Positions 38,229 through 49,763 of a DNA stretch of 64,000 nucleotides are shown piece after piece. Under the pieces are notes generated by a model that saw only the letters and a program-made list of their open reading frames with translations, was not told the DNA's origin and did not search any database. This DNA comes from Parascedosporium putredinis (Eukaryota; Ascomycota; Sordariomycetes; Microascales; Microascaceae): positions 930,001 through 994,000 of the forward strand of contig CASHTG010000006.1 in NCBI GenBank assembly GCA_949357655.1, written 5' to 3'. Each line of letters opens with the position of its first letter. Position 1 is the first letter of the stretch. The translations under genes and the position numbers were made by a program.

Positions 38229-39963
38229 ATGGCTGGCGCTAGGGTAGCCTATATGGAGGACGTGGACCACGACGGACATATCCAAGAGGGTACCAGAGTA
38301 GCGGCTTCCGTTGCCGCCAGCCCTACCAAGGCAAACAGCAAGAAGACCCGGCGGTCTAGCTCAATATCCCCTCACGCATATGGGCATACAGACTCGGATG
38401 AGACGATCCAATCTCCCCGGCGGAGAGAGAGGGATCCTAGGGTCAAGATCAAGGACAAGGACCGCGAGCGAGAGAGAGACAGAGAGCGAGAACGGGAACG
38501 AGATCGGGATCGGGATCGGGAACGTGACAAGGCCCATCAACGGAATCCGAGCAAGAAGAACGTGGCTATTCGTCCTGCTGCCAAGACAGCTAAAACATCA
38601 CCCGCCCTCACATTTTCGAAAAAGACACACGAGTCGGAATACTATGGTGTCCAAGGAGCAAGTACGAACCAGAGGTTTCGCTCTCACACAGCAAACTATG
38701 GCGGAGGCGTCCCCATAGCCGGCGCAGGTAGTGGCCGCTCCTTGAGCTACCATGGCACCAAGTCTCACCCGCCCCCTCGAACGCTGGTTTCTATGCCTCG
38801 CAGCCCTTTTCCACCTCGCCGTACACCCCGTCTCTCACCGGGTACCCACCCCCACCCCCAGCCGTATGCCTCGTCATATGGCTCATCCTACGGTGGACAC
38901 TCGGGCCCTATGAACCCTTTACATCCGCCCCTGCCGCCACCCTCGCCAGTCGACAGCGGTTACATGGACCCTCATCATCAAGAACACCTAAGGCAACGCT
39001 TTCAGCCATCCCGGCCGGCCTCAGCCATCGGCATCCGACAGCCGCGTCGACCGTCGTATTACGACGACCTTGAAGATGAGGAAAGCATGCCTCGGGTCGG
39101 CCGGAAGCCTTCGGTCAAGATTGGTGGGAAGGACCGCGATTCGCAGGATCGTGCAGCCATGCCACCACCCCCACGACCACAGTCCACGCGGCCCATTGTA
39201 CTCAGGGCGCCTCCCCCAAACGCACAAAACGCGGGGTTATGATGACGAGTCGTTTGCGGGCGAAAGTCTCGCATATCGAGACCTCCCCTCCCAGGGATAT
39301 CCCCCACGGGACTTGTCCCGTCGGTCCGGTGAATTCAGCAGCTCGCAACCGAGGACAAGGCGCATGTCAATGATACCCCCGGAGACGCTGCAGCTGCAAG
39401 GCCCGCGTGAGGTCAGATCCCGGCCCAACTCGCTCTACGGCGGCGGAGTCGACGTTGATGATCTCGATTATGAGTATGGCTATAGCGACAAAGTCAATGA
39501 GCAGCTCATCAAAGCTGGTGTCTATCAAGATTCCGTTGCGGGCCAGACGCAGGCTCTTACCAAGGACGCGCTGCAGAAGGCTACAAGGCGCAGCCAAGGT
39601 GGCAGCAGCAGGTCGACCCGCAGTAGCAGCAGCCATGACGAGAGCGAGTGGCGGCATTCTAACACGACGCGCACCACACGGTCCATCGGAGAGGAAGATG
39701 TCACCATCAGGGTAAAGGGCCATGCCGTCGTTGAAGTCTCGGGCACCAAGATTGAGTGCCAGGACGGCAGCGCCATCAGCATCTCATCGCGACCGTCGCA
39801 TCCCCAGGCCCGCTTGATAGATAGCGACAAGGGAAGCACAGCCTATGACGATCGGAAATCTCGCATCGAGAGGTTGCCTAGCCGCAGCAGGGCCATCAGC
39901 CAGTCGGCCTATTCGCGGAACCAGCCAGTTTACGAGACGTACGACTATGATAGGGTCTGGTAA
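38229..39963 (+). CDS. Conserved fungal Arg/Ser/Pro-rich protein, function unknown
   Basis: I do not know the function; a C-terminal block of this kind recurs in filamentous ascomycetes as a hypothetical protein (from memory). ATG 38229 follows TTTATC. The N-terminus is MAGARVAYMEDVDHDGH; a charged tract of alternating Arg with Glu or Asp lies near residues 75-105, and a Pro/Ser/Tyr-rich low-complexity middle follows. The conserved C-terminal part contains KVNEQLIKAGVYQDSVAGQT, RSTRSSSSHDESEWRHSNTT and a short beta-rich segment, EEDVTIRVKGHAVVEVSGTK with IECQDGSAISIS. It ends in ETYDYDRVW. The frame changes once, near 39232, next to a GGGG run; sequence on both sides fits one protein of about 578 residues. 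No membrane segment or signal peptide. Probably intrinsically disordered apart from the beta-rich segment. Confidence 0.8.
38451..38530 (+). repeat. Purine-rich coding repeat (Arg-Glu/Arg-Asp tract)
   Basis: Degenerate GAGCGA/GATCGG hexamers encode alternating Arg with Glu or Asp inside the Arg/Ser/Pro-rich protein. A typical slippage-prone coding microsatellite. Confidence 0.8.
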
Positions 39964-42563
39964 GCGATACTGATGAGACAATGACGGCTCCGACGACTTG
40001 ATTTTTGGCTTTCAACTCGCTGTCCTTCGTTTGTTGCCCTCCAGATCCTACATGTAGGCGTCGCCTCCAGCTACCTCTGGCTAAGCCCCCCTTCTTTTCT
40101 CTTTTTATGCGACTTGCTACAGATAAAAAGAGCTCTCTCTCTGGTTTTTGCTCCTCCAATTATCACGCTTTCTTTTCTCTATTCTTCTTTCCTTAGCTCG
40201 ACCTTTCTTCTCTTGATCATTTCCCGAGCAATCTTCTACTCGGTCATGAGCGATGCCCTCCAAACCAAGCAAGCGAAATGTATTTGATTGTCGCGAACCC
40301 GGAGATTTATATAACGGAACGTCTTGGGGTTCTGCCGGGTGGGATATTTGTTTCCCCCTGGTTTATTTTTCTCCCTTCTTTTCATCTCTCTCGGTTCATG
40401 GTTTCATCTTCGTGTTCCTTTTCCTCTTGACTTTTACCTTTGATGTTTGGGATGACCAGCTCGCCCTCGGTTTTCATCTTCAACCATTGTGCGATTACTT
40501 GGAGGTCTTCACGTCTTTCATTGTTCTGAGAGCAGAAACTGTCGATACCCCCAAAAGGACTGCATCGGGAGAACAGAGATGGCTAATCTTGGTGGTTTAA
40601 GTCATTTCTTACTTTATCCCGTCCACCCCTCATTTCAGTTTCTCGGCGCCTTTCAACGTTATCGTGCGGGCCAGGGAGGGCGAGTTGCTCTTTTCATGTC
40701 CGGCGTTGCGCTGTGTTTGGATAGACATGCTCGCCTTTTTACTTCTGGGTGATGGACGCGTCTGATTTTTTTGGGATTTTTTCTTCTTACGTTTCCTCTG
40801 TTTGTCTGTTCATTTCTCATCATGACAAGGCTGTTCAAAAGATCTATTGTTCCGGAGGATACATGGGCCTGCTTCTCTGGTTTTCCTTTTCCCCAGTCTC
40901 CCACAACCTCTGCTTTTTTTTTTCTTTTTTTTTTTTTTGGCCAGGAAGCCCGTTTTCATACGCAGCATAAGTAATGGGCACAAGGTTGTTATCTGGCTCT
41001 GTCCTCTTTAAGCGGTGCCTCGGAACTCAAGAGGGTAATTGTTACCCTTACGGATTTGTCCCCCAGATGTGACGGCTGATGGGACAGAGGTGCACATGGG
41101 GAGAATCGTTGCCGAGGGGCTTTTTTGGCCCTTCTGCAAATATTTTTGTTTCCTTTTATTCTCTTCTTTTTCTGTTCCCCAGCAAGGCCTGCAACTTATC
41201 GGGGAATGATTGGTATCTTGAGCGAAAAAGAGGAGTTTCCTTATTCCTGGAAAGTACCAACACGGCCTTTGATCTTGTCAAACGGTGCCTGGGACAGTTG
41301 ATGTTCTCTGCTTGGCTGGTGGTGACTGTCTTAGCTGTCAGCTAACGCGCCGACATAATATCACATCGTGTTCCTACTACTGCACCGGTCCAATGGCCAT
41401 CATGATTGTAGAAGAACTAGTTATTAGTCCGAGCTCCCTCGGTGCTCGTGGCTTGAAGTTGTTAGGATGGAGGGGTTATACTCTTTGGCATTTTGTACAA
41501 GTATAAATAGGGTGGAGTGTTCTTTCGTTGGATTAATGATTATGATGCTGTTCTAATCCATGAAGTGTTTTTTAATAATTTCTATAATACACGATACCTC
41601 AACGAATACACCCCTTGAAGATGATCTTGCAGGCTGTTTCAATTACCAAGGCGACAGACAAGCAGGGCTCTCTCAGCTTTGCTGCCTGTTTTATCCCCTC
41701 ATTCCTTCCTTGGGTGATTTGGAGTTGATTGGAGGTGGGGTTTACCTGAACCGTTGCCGTGCCACCAAGGTTGCTCTATTTACTCTCGACGTCATTGTGG
41801 GATTGGTTGGAGAAAGATGAATAGAGACTGGGCTTGTGAGGAATGATCGAGGTGTATTTCTAATTTTTTGTTTTCAAATTGGAATTCTTGAGAATATCTC
41901 TTGGTAATTGATTTACTTTACTGCGAAACTTTGATGATATTCGATCGCTCCCCATAAGCCTTTTTCTTGTGTCTTTTCTTTTGTGTTGCTCCTGCTGGGC
42001 GCAAGCGCCAACGAGGTCGTATTTCTTGGACTTCAAATCCTTGAGCTGTCCCTCTCCACGAGGCCCACACTGCCCCCAGCCACTGGTTTCTACAGGAACC
42101 AGCCAAACACTGGTATCACGTTCAGGGAGTCCCAACCAGGGCAAGAGGTAACTCTATTAGTTTGATGGTTCCGTGCCGTGTAGGACTCTCTACATTGCAC
42201 CTGCCTTCTTTTTCTTACTTTTGTTACTCCTCACCTAACACGTCCTTTTTTTCTCAGCGAGGAGACGCGGTACGGTTTTCTCCCTCTTATTTTGTCACCA
42301 AGTCTCACTATCCGAAACATTGTGGGCATACGAACTGCACATCAACACGAAGTTCTCAAGGTGTTGCGAATTTAACCCCTTCGTTTATTTGCCAGCCCTC
42401 TCTGTATTCGAACAACTCGAGCAATCAACAGCAATCAACTCAACCGTAGTCTTTTCGACTAAACACAGCGAAAAAAGGGGAGGTCCCCTGCTAGGAAGAA
42501 GAAAAAGGGTCGACGAAGGACCTTTTTATAACATATCACGACTTCAAGCGAACTGCCCACACG
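39964..42563. other. Intergenic region, T-rich, no supported gene
   Basis: About 2.6 kb between two genes on the same strand. It is rich in T/C tracts (for example poly-T at 40914-40939) and AT-rich near 41520-41590. Small frames show no family motif. The final 100 bases form the leader of the membrane-protein gene. Confidence 0.5.
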
Positions 42564-43831
42564 ATGGCTCCAGTACTGAGCATGATCACCTCTCTGGGGG
42601 CACGATCGACGCTCGTCCCGCGGGCGCCCCAAACGGGCGGTTACGACTACGAACCTGGTGCGGGTGTGATTAACCCACACGACATCAACAACACTGTCTT
42701 CTTCGTCCTGTTCGGGGCTATCTGTGTGGCCTTTATCATCGGCGGCATTTGGTTCTTCTTCTGGGCCAAGAATGGTGGGTTCCAGTTCAAGGAAGGCGAC
42801 TGGGATGAATACAAATCGACTGTACTACGGCGGCGAGGCCCCAACGGCACAATCATCTCGGGAGCAACGGCACCTACCAACCTCGGAGGTGGAAGTGTGT
42901 ACAAGGACATTGTCGACGACGACGGCACGACGGTCATCACAGAGAGCACGAACTTATCCGGCATCACGGCGGGAGTGAGCGACATTTCGGCGCGCGACAG
43001 GCGACGAGCTCTGCGAGAGAAGAAGATTAAGCAGATGCAGGCAGAAAGGCGCGATCGCAAAAGGAGAAGTCGGAGAAGAAGACCGAGAGGCACGTGGACG
43101 CCGAGGGCGTCGTGGTGGACGAGCAGGCCGAGAAGCAGGCGGAGGACGAGCTCCGCAAGTACCGTCACGAGCGACCTGCGCGAGTAGGCGGTCTCAACAA
43201 GGAGAGCGACGGCTCGCAGTGGGATGGCTCGACGATTCCGTCGGAGAGCACCGTAGTGTCAAGCCTCATCAGCAACCGTCAAGCTACCCCTACCAACTCA
43301 CCACAGAAGCCGGCCGGCGGCATCCGCAAGGTCTACTCCACAGCAGACCGTACGGCGGAGCGCGAAAGGGAGCGGGAGCGGGAGCGTGTCCGGGCAGAAG
43401 CTCGCCGACTGCAAGACCGTGGAAGGCAGGCCATTATGGAGGGCGAGCCGAGCACCAACAGACGCAGCCGAAGAGACTTTAGCTACCAGCGAGCAGCGGA
43501 AAGTGAGATTGCCGAGTCGGCGGTGACGAGGAGCAGTCGCCGAAGCGAGCGTACGGAGAGGACGGAGCGCAGCGAGAGGTCCGAGAGGTCTGAGAGGACC
43601 GAGCGAACGGAGCGGACAGAGCGGACAGGCCGGTCTATGCCAGGCAGCTGGGCGGCGAGCGATTTGGACAGCGACTTGGGGACCAAGAGCTATCACCACC
43701 CTATCCCCGAATTGAGGAGCCAGTCGAGCGCAGCACCGCCGCCGAGCAGACACCGGGCGAGCGACAACCGGAGGTCGAGGAGTGGATATAGGCGGGCGAG
43801 AAACGAGGATTATACCGAGGACGGGCACTAA
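42564..43831 (+). CDS. Single-pass membrane protein with Arg-rich repetitive tail, function unknown
   Basis: No named function. ATG 42564 (context CACACG). A short lumenal or extracellular N-terminus (YDYEPGAGVINPHDINNT) precedes one strong membrane helix at about residues 44-67 (VFFVLFGAICVAFIIGGIWF then FFWAK). After it come GGFQFKEGDWDEYKSTVLRR and SGATAPTNLGGGSVYKDIVD, which look like a conserved fungal block, then a basic coiled region and a tail with many Arg-Thr-Glu and Arg-Ser-Glu units (about 43540-43635), ending in NEDYTEDGH. A lost A near 43060 (AAA run) shifts the frame; both sides fit one protein of about 422 residues. The topology suggests a large cytosolic tail. It lies 4.2 kb upstream of the SSH4-like gene on the same strand. 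Membrane residence is well supported; the organelle is not. Confidence 0.85.
43540..43635 (+). repeat. Coding repeat of Arg-Thr-Glu / Arg-Ser-Glu units
   Basis: About nine 9-base units (for example GAGCGAACG, GAGAGGTCC) encode RTE/RSE triplets in the tail of the membrane protein, followed by a TGRSMPGSW segment. Synonymous differences between units show that it is not recent pure slippage. Confidence 0.8.
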
Positions 43832-46800
43832 GACGGTGTAGCACCTTGAGACTCTTCTCTAGTATGCATCATTGCTTCGTTCCCCCTCCGGCTCTCTCAC
43901 TCTCTATCTCTCCCCCTCCCTCCCTCCCTCACACCCGCACGCAGACGCATGACTCGTTTTAAGCACGCACTCGTCAAACTTTTGTCTCTCCCCTTTTCAC
44001 CCTCGTCTCTCACTCTCCCCGAGTGATAGAGAGCTGCGTTAAAGGGCGTGAAGGCTTAGAAAAGCCCCGCTCTCAAGAACAGCGGTATTAGTTCGGATAT
44101 CAGTTTATGGAAGATGATTATGATTAGAAAGATTGGAACTCGTGGCCCCTCGGAAGTCAAGCCAAGGAGCCAGCGCTTAAGCGCCCCCTTCCCAACATGT
44201 TTTTCTCCCTCTTCACGGTTGTGGATTGTTTTTACCCCCCACGTTTTCTTTCTATGGCTCGGGCGTTTTGTTTCTCATTGCACTTATCTTTGCCTCTTGT
44301 GTTTGTTTCGAACCCCCTCTGCTGTTCCTTTTGCTGCACTGGCCAAGTTTACGTCAGGTCAATGTCGGGCAAGATCAATGTATTTAGTTAGAACTGGGAA
44401 ATGAAGTTCCTTTGGTAGGAACCATGGGTATGAATATAGCAATCAATGTCTTTGACCTTTTGAAGTAAAGTTCGCAGTTTTCTGGTGCTCCGTTCTTCGT
44501 GGTGAATGAGGTTGCGAACACCATTCTCCTAATCCCCCCTCTCTCTCTTCTCCAGAATCACTTCAACATGACGGTGGGGAGAATCTCTCGACGTTGGCAT
44601 GCACGCCGTGGATAATGGCTTACAAGGGTTCGGTTCTTTGGGTCGAGGGGACTGCCCGAGACGGCGTCTGGGCGTTTGCACGTCGGCTGCAGGTTTCCAG
44701 GGTCAAGAGGGGGGCATGCCACGACACGACACAACGGCAGCGGGTGGATTTGGCGGTCGGGGCGATGCCGCTCGGGGGAATGAGGAAGATGGAAACGGGA
44801 AAGTCCGAGGAAAACAAGTCATCAAATAGCTTTTGTGCGCAAGGGTCGTGGCAGGAGATTTTACGGTAGCGTGTAAAGGTGCAGCTCGTCACGGTTCAAA
44901 GAGGAAAGTCCGGCATGAAAGGCAAAGGCAAGCCGTGGTTTGTTGTCCATGCTTTTGTTTTCTCTTTCTTCTCGGTCTTGGTGTTGGTGGACTTGGCGAC
45001 AGCCTGGCTTGTTGCATGCACAAGAGGCTTTCACCTCGCTGTTTTGTGTGCGGGGAGGGCGCACGAGAGAGCCAGGTGGTAATACCGTCCGATGGAATGG
45101 ATGGGTGGGCTTGAAGGGGGTTTCAGAGTCACTCGTTGGGTTGGGATGACGGGGCCACGGGCATCTTTATTCAAGCCTCAATGGATTGATCGGTGGGTGC
45201 AGCGGCTCTGGTCTCAGCCGCCTCCTACACTACGTGGACAAGCGCATATCTAGGTGGTGCTAGGGTCTTGAGCTAGCTTTTCCCCCATCCCCTCACTTGT
45301 CTTTCATGTGAGAATGCCCGATGAACAGCCCTGTTTCCTCTTTTGGTGGAGAGTAATGGGCTGCGAGCGGTTGGTGAGTGGAGTAAGCCAAGGGGACAAA
45401 ACAAAACCTCATGCGAAGAACAAACTGAGCTAGGACGATGGGATGGGTTTTAGCTGCAAGAGGCTGATGTTGCGATTGCTGACACTGTTTAGTAATCGGT
45501 CAGGAGAGATGCGGGTGACGAAGGGGCCCTGACCTATCTATGTAGATTCGGTGCCGTTGATTGAATTTAAATGGATGGGATGGGATGAAACAGCTTCGAG
45601 TTCAGTGTCCGAGAGATGAAAGGAGCAAGGCTAGGCAGCCACTAAACGCTAAAGGGACTGTCTGACTCCCGCGAAGATTGCAGTGTGGTGCCCAGAATCG
45701 ACGCTTGGCTCAGAAACGGACTAAACGACCACTTTCCCTTCCAACTGCCCAGCTTCCGAGTTTATAAAAAGTCCCGAAATACGGTCGAGCCCGGGGAAAT
45801 TTGTTGGTATTTTTAGTGTGATCGGGGGATTGGGTTCTATCGTATCGTTAACACTGGGCGAAGGATGGATGGGAGGAACGCGAAAAGCCACGCATAACCA
45901 GGCTGTGCGAGGAACAGGAACCGACTCCTTGTTGTTGGCTTGGCGGGAGCTCTTTGAAGTTGCTTCTGATTCAACTAGAAACCCGATCCGTGGATGTGCA
46001 GCTCGAGCCAAACGCACAGGTGCCCGCCAAAACGCACTCTCATGGATCGTCGACCTGTTCTTGCACGCACGTCCGAAAGTACATTATCAAATGGAGCTGC
46101 GAAGGCGTTGTTGCGCTGTTTCCAATAGCCGCCCCTTCCTTTTGAACGGCCCGGCCGACAATGGACATTTCATCAAATGTTGACTTTATTATTATGGGGC
46201 CACGGAGAAAGACAAAAGAAGGTAGGGGTAATCAACGGATGGATCAATTTGATTCATTCTCAAGATGCATGGCCTGTTGGGCGGGAGAGCGAACTATGAT
46301 GCGAGAAAGCAGATGCATCTAGACGGTTTTGGTCAGCCTCTGGGCTTGATGAACGTTCTCCCATTTCCATCATGTCCGTGGAATCCGTTTTATGGGGAAG
46401 CTGCCATAACCATCGAAGTGTTGCTGGTTCGTAACGTAGGGGCGCAGAGACAGAGATGGAGATTCCGCTCCATACAGTAATAGTGGTCTTTGTGAGGAGA
46501 TCAGGTGGCAACGGTAATGCTCTCGTTGACGAATGCCAAGTCTAAAAGGTAACGAGTACCCAGCGTCTCGCGCTCCATGTTATGCGGAGGAGTGGGAAAT
46601 GCTTGTGGCGCCCTAACAGGAAGGACTCAGAGGGCCCGTACCCAAAGTCCTCCAGGTCCCCCATAATAGCCCTCAAACGTACGTACCACATTTCAAACGC
46701 CGCACCAGCAACCCCCGAAAGGTACCGAAGTACCCGCTGAGGAACCGATACAAACAAGGGATTCGTTCGTCTGGGAAGCTGCGAAAGGCAAAGCTAGGCC

Positions 46801-48028
46801 TCAAAGAGGGCCCCGCTCTTTCCGAGTAGAGCTCAGTTGCAAAGTTAGGATATTCGTAGGACGGGCGGCTGCTTTTCTTTGTACTCTACCACGAATTTTA
46901 GGTGATGGGTACTTGACGGTATGCAGCCCGCTCAAGTCCGTCGTGGAGCCTGGAGTCCTGTTTTGCCCTGCCCTGCCCAGCCGTCGTCACCGACGAAACG
47001 GGCGCTGTCGTCAGCATAGCATACCAGCACACCGGACCCAGAGCGTGAGCCCAGGCCGCCCTTCTCAACTCTCTCCCCTCCAGGTCCAACTCTTGTCGAA
47101 TCCCCGTTCAGCCCGTCAGCCCGTCCCTCGCCCACATCCCACATCGCTCCACCAAGCACCACGCCTTTGCCACCTTGGACGCTGGAGCAGCCGCCGAGAG
47201 TTCCCTTTGTTTCGGAGAGGGTCATAATCTTCTGCTTCATTCTTCCCCTTCCATATCCCCCGTTTTTTTCGTGCACTCTTCTTCGCCAAAGGCCTTCAAG
47301 ACCAGGGTTTTTGTTCAATCTTCCGTTTTTCCTCTCTCTCTTTTGTTCCTTTTTTGTTCCTAAATCTCTTTTCTTCGCTCCCCTTTTCCCTTGCGAGTGA
47401 GCGACCGGGCCTCCACCAACCCGCTGCGAAACCTTGAGACGATCATAACGTCGGCGTGCGGAACGAGGGGGCGAACTGGAACGATTTGCCTGACGCTGTG
47501 GCAGCTGGCTCCCCGCCCGCCATTCGGGCAAGGGCACCGTGTGCCCATTTTTGCGATCCTCCAACGACTCATCCTCGTCTCCTTTTTTATCTTCGTTTTC
47601 TTTTGATCCGCCGTCCTTTCTCTCGCCTTGTCTTGCGATTTAGGGAGGCCGGAATATTCCAACATCGAATCGGCCAATCCACCACCCTAGTTGCGCCGTA
47701 TCGCTCTTCCCTTATCTCTTGGGCTCTCCCCGGCAACCCACCCCCATCGCACCACGCCCCTAAAGTCCTTCGGAGAAGCGACGTCGAGTATCGATCCTCT
47801 TCCCTCCCTCGAGCCACGAACGAGAAATAAAGAGAGGGTCAAGGAGCGATAGACTGCCTGCCTGTTCTTGAATTTTCCTCTTCCCGAATGAATTATCCGT
47901 AGACGTCGGCGTTCCTCCACCACCCCCGTGGTGCCTCTTCTCGCTCGAATCGTCATACGAAGATCACGAACATCGCATTTACCCACCCTAAAATCCTTTC
48001 GATAAGGAAGCCATACACGACAGCAGCC
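43832..48028. other. Intergenic region; right part is the pyrimidine-rich SSH4-like leader
   Basis: About 4.2 kb. A CCCT tract lies at 43912-43932. No gene is supported between 44000 and 46900. From about 47200 to 48028 the plus strand is strikingly C/T rich, as in long fungal leaders, and could carry promoter plus untranslated region of the SSH4-like gene. Frames on the opposite strand here are shadows of this composition bias. Confidence 0.5.
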
Positions 48029-49763
48029 ATGGGCTCCTCATCGTCAGACACCGTTGGTGTCATTATTGTTGCCGTCCTTAGTTCCTTTGCATCCGCCATC
48101 CTCATCGCCTTGGCCTTTGCCGCCCTCTACCTCTACAGATATTCTCCCCGTTCGGGGTGGCTAGACTTCCTCGGCAGGCCGGGAGAGTTTGACGATGAGC
48201 AGGCATTCCTCAAGGAGGAGGCCGAGGCCTTGGAGACAATGGATGAAATGCAAAAGACTGAGTATCTGAGGGCCAAAGGTGCGTTTGCCATACATCATGC
48301 ACGAGAGCCGACCCGCAGCCACGATCGAGTCGCGGCCGAGTTGGACGTTGCGCCGAGAACTAGGACTGACGTTTGTTCTCTCTTGTAGCTTTTATCAATT
48401 TCAACCCCCGAGTCGGCTCAGACCGATATCTCCCTCTCACAATACCTTGCGATCCAAGAAAGGGCGTTTCCGCTTGGGAGTTCGAGCCCGAGCTTGAAAT
48501 TGCCAATTGTTTCGTTGAGGCCCGCACCGAAATCGAATTCTTTGACTCGGAATGCACAGTCATGTGCAACTTGCCCGTTCCCAAGCAAAACGACGTCTAC
48601 TACTGGGAGGCCAAGATTTACGATAAGCCTGACAACACTCTTGTCAGCATTGGCATGGCTACCAAACCTTATCCGCTCTTTAGGCTCCCTGGTATGTACT
48701 CCTGCTCCCCCTTGCTTATTCTTATTGCCTCCCTTTGTGTCCTTGTTGAGAAACGTGCCTAATGCAGTCCCTAGGCTATCACAAGTCGTCCGTTGCCTAT
48801 CTCTCGAGCGGTGTTCGACGGCATAACCAACCCTTCAACCCTACCCCGTACGGCCCCGAGATTGTGCAGGGCGACGTTATTGGCGTTGGCTACCGTCCGC
48901 GCACCGGTACCATCTTCTTCACCCGGAACGGCAAGAAGCTGGAGGATGTGGCACACGGGCTTAAGACGCAAAACTTCTTCCCCGCTATTGGTGCCAACGG
49001 ACCAGCCACCGTCCACGTCAATCTCGGCCAGTCCGGCTTCGTCTTTATCGAGGCCAACGTGAAGAAGTGGGGTCTCGCACCCGTTACCGGCAGCCTCGCC
49101 CCTCCACCCCCGTACGGCTCGGAACAGGGTAGCATCCTCCTCGAATCCGGGTCCAAGGACGGGAGCTACGGTACCAGCACCAGCCCCGCCAGGTACCAGA
49201 GGGCTCATGCCAACACCCACTCGGGTATTCACCCCTACCGTGTCACTCCCGGCCACATCCTCTCCTCTCAGCATACCAGGTCCCGAAGCGGAACCTTCCG
49301 TGTTCTTCCTCCCACGAGTCCCGGCCCCGCGCGGAGCCTACCGATATCTCCCTCGCGCAACTAGTCCCCACGGAAGAGGCTGATGAGCCCAGCGACGCCG
49401 TCACCCATCACCCCAGTGGCAGCGAAGTTGCGGACGACGACGAGACAGTCGGTCTCGGTCTCCAGGACGCCCTTAACCCCCGCCCGACTACACGAGCCCA
49501 GACAACTCGGAATCCGGCAGCCGCCGGAGCAGCCTTGATAGCGAGAACACACCCCTGATCCAAATCATTAACCGAAGCCGACAGAGCTCCCTAGCCACGT
49601 CCAACGGTCCCGGAAGCTCCGGACGTCGCGCATCGTCCGTCCGAACCCCCACATCCGCCTATTCCTAGTTACAGTGACGCGATAAGGGACAGCCCCGCGC
49701 CCCCGAGACCCAGAGAACACCCAGGAGTCATAGCACTTCCTCGTCGAGCGAGCACTCGGCGTG
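48029..49763 (+). CDS. SSH4: SSH4-type endosomal SPRY protein (Rsp5 ubiquitin-ligase adaptor)
   Basis: Yeast Ssh4/Ear1 are endosome/vacuole membrane adaptors that bring membrane cargo to the Rsp5 ubiquitin ligase (family knowledge). Exons are 48029-48278, 48389-48691 and from 48775; introns have GTGCGT/GTAG and GTATGT/CTAG ends and all junctions keep frame. A membrane anchor at about residues 10-35 (VGVIIVAVLSSFASAILIAL then AFAALYLY) is followed by the conserved YSPRSGWLDFLGRPGEFDDE. The SPRY domain runs from FINFNPRVGSDRYLPLTIPC through YYWEAKIYDKP, LVSIGMATKPYPLFRLPGYH, GDVIGVGYRPRTGTIFFTRN and FVFIEANVKKWGLAPV. A PPPY motif (LAPPPPYGSEQ) is a fitting WW-domain ligand. The frame breaks near 49345 and again about 49480, 49645 and 49705, in C-rich runs. 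The Ser-rich tail then probably ends at TGA 49761-49763; the exact end is uncertain. About 490 residues. Confidence 0.92.

Noticed and set aside
46932..47564. Minus-strand frame of 210 codons upstream of the SSH4-like gene
   Set aside because: It is the complement of the pyrimidine-rich leader, rich in Arg, Gly and Lys with no family motif.
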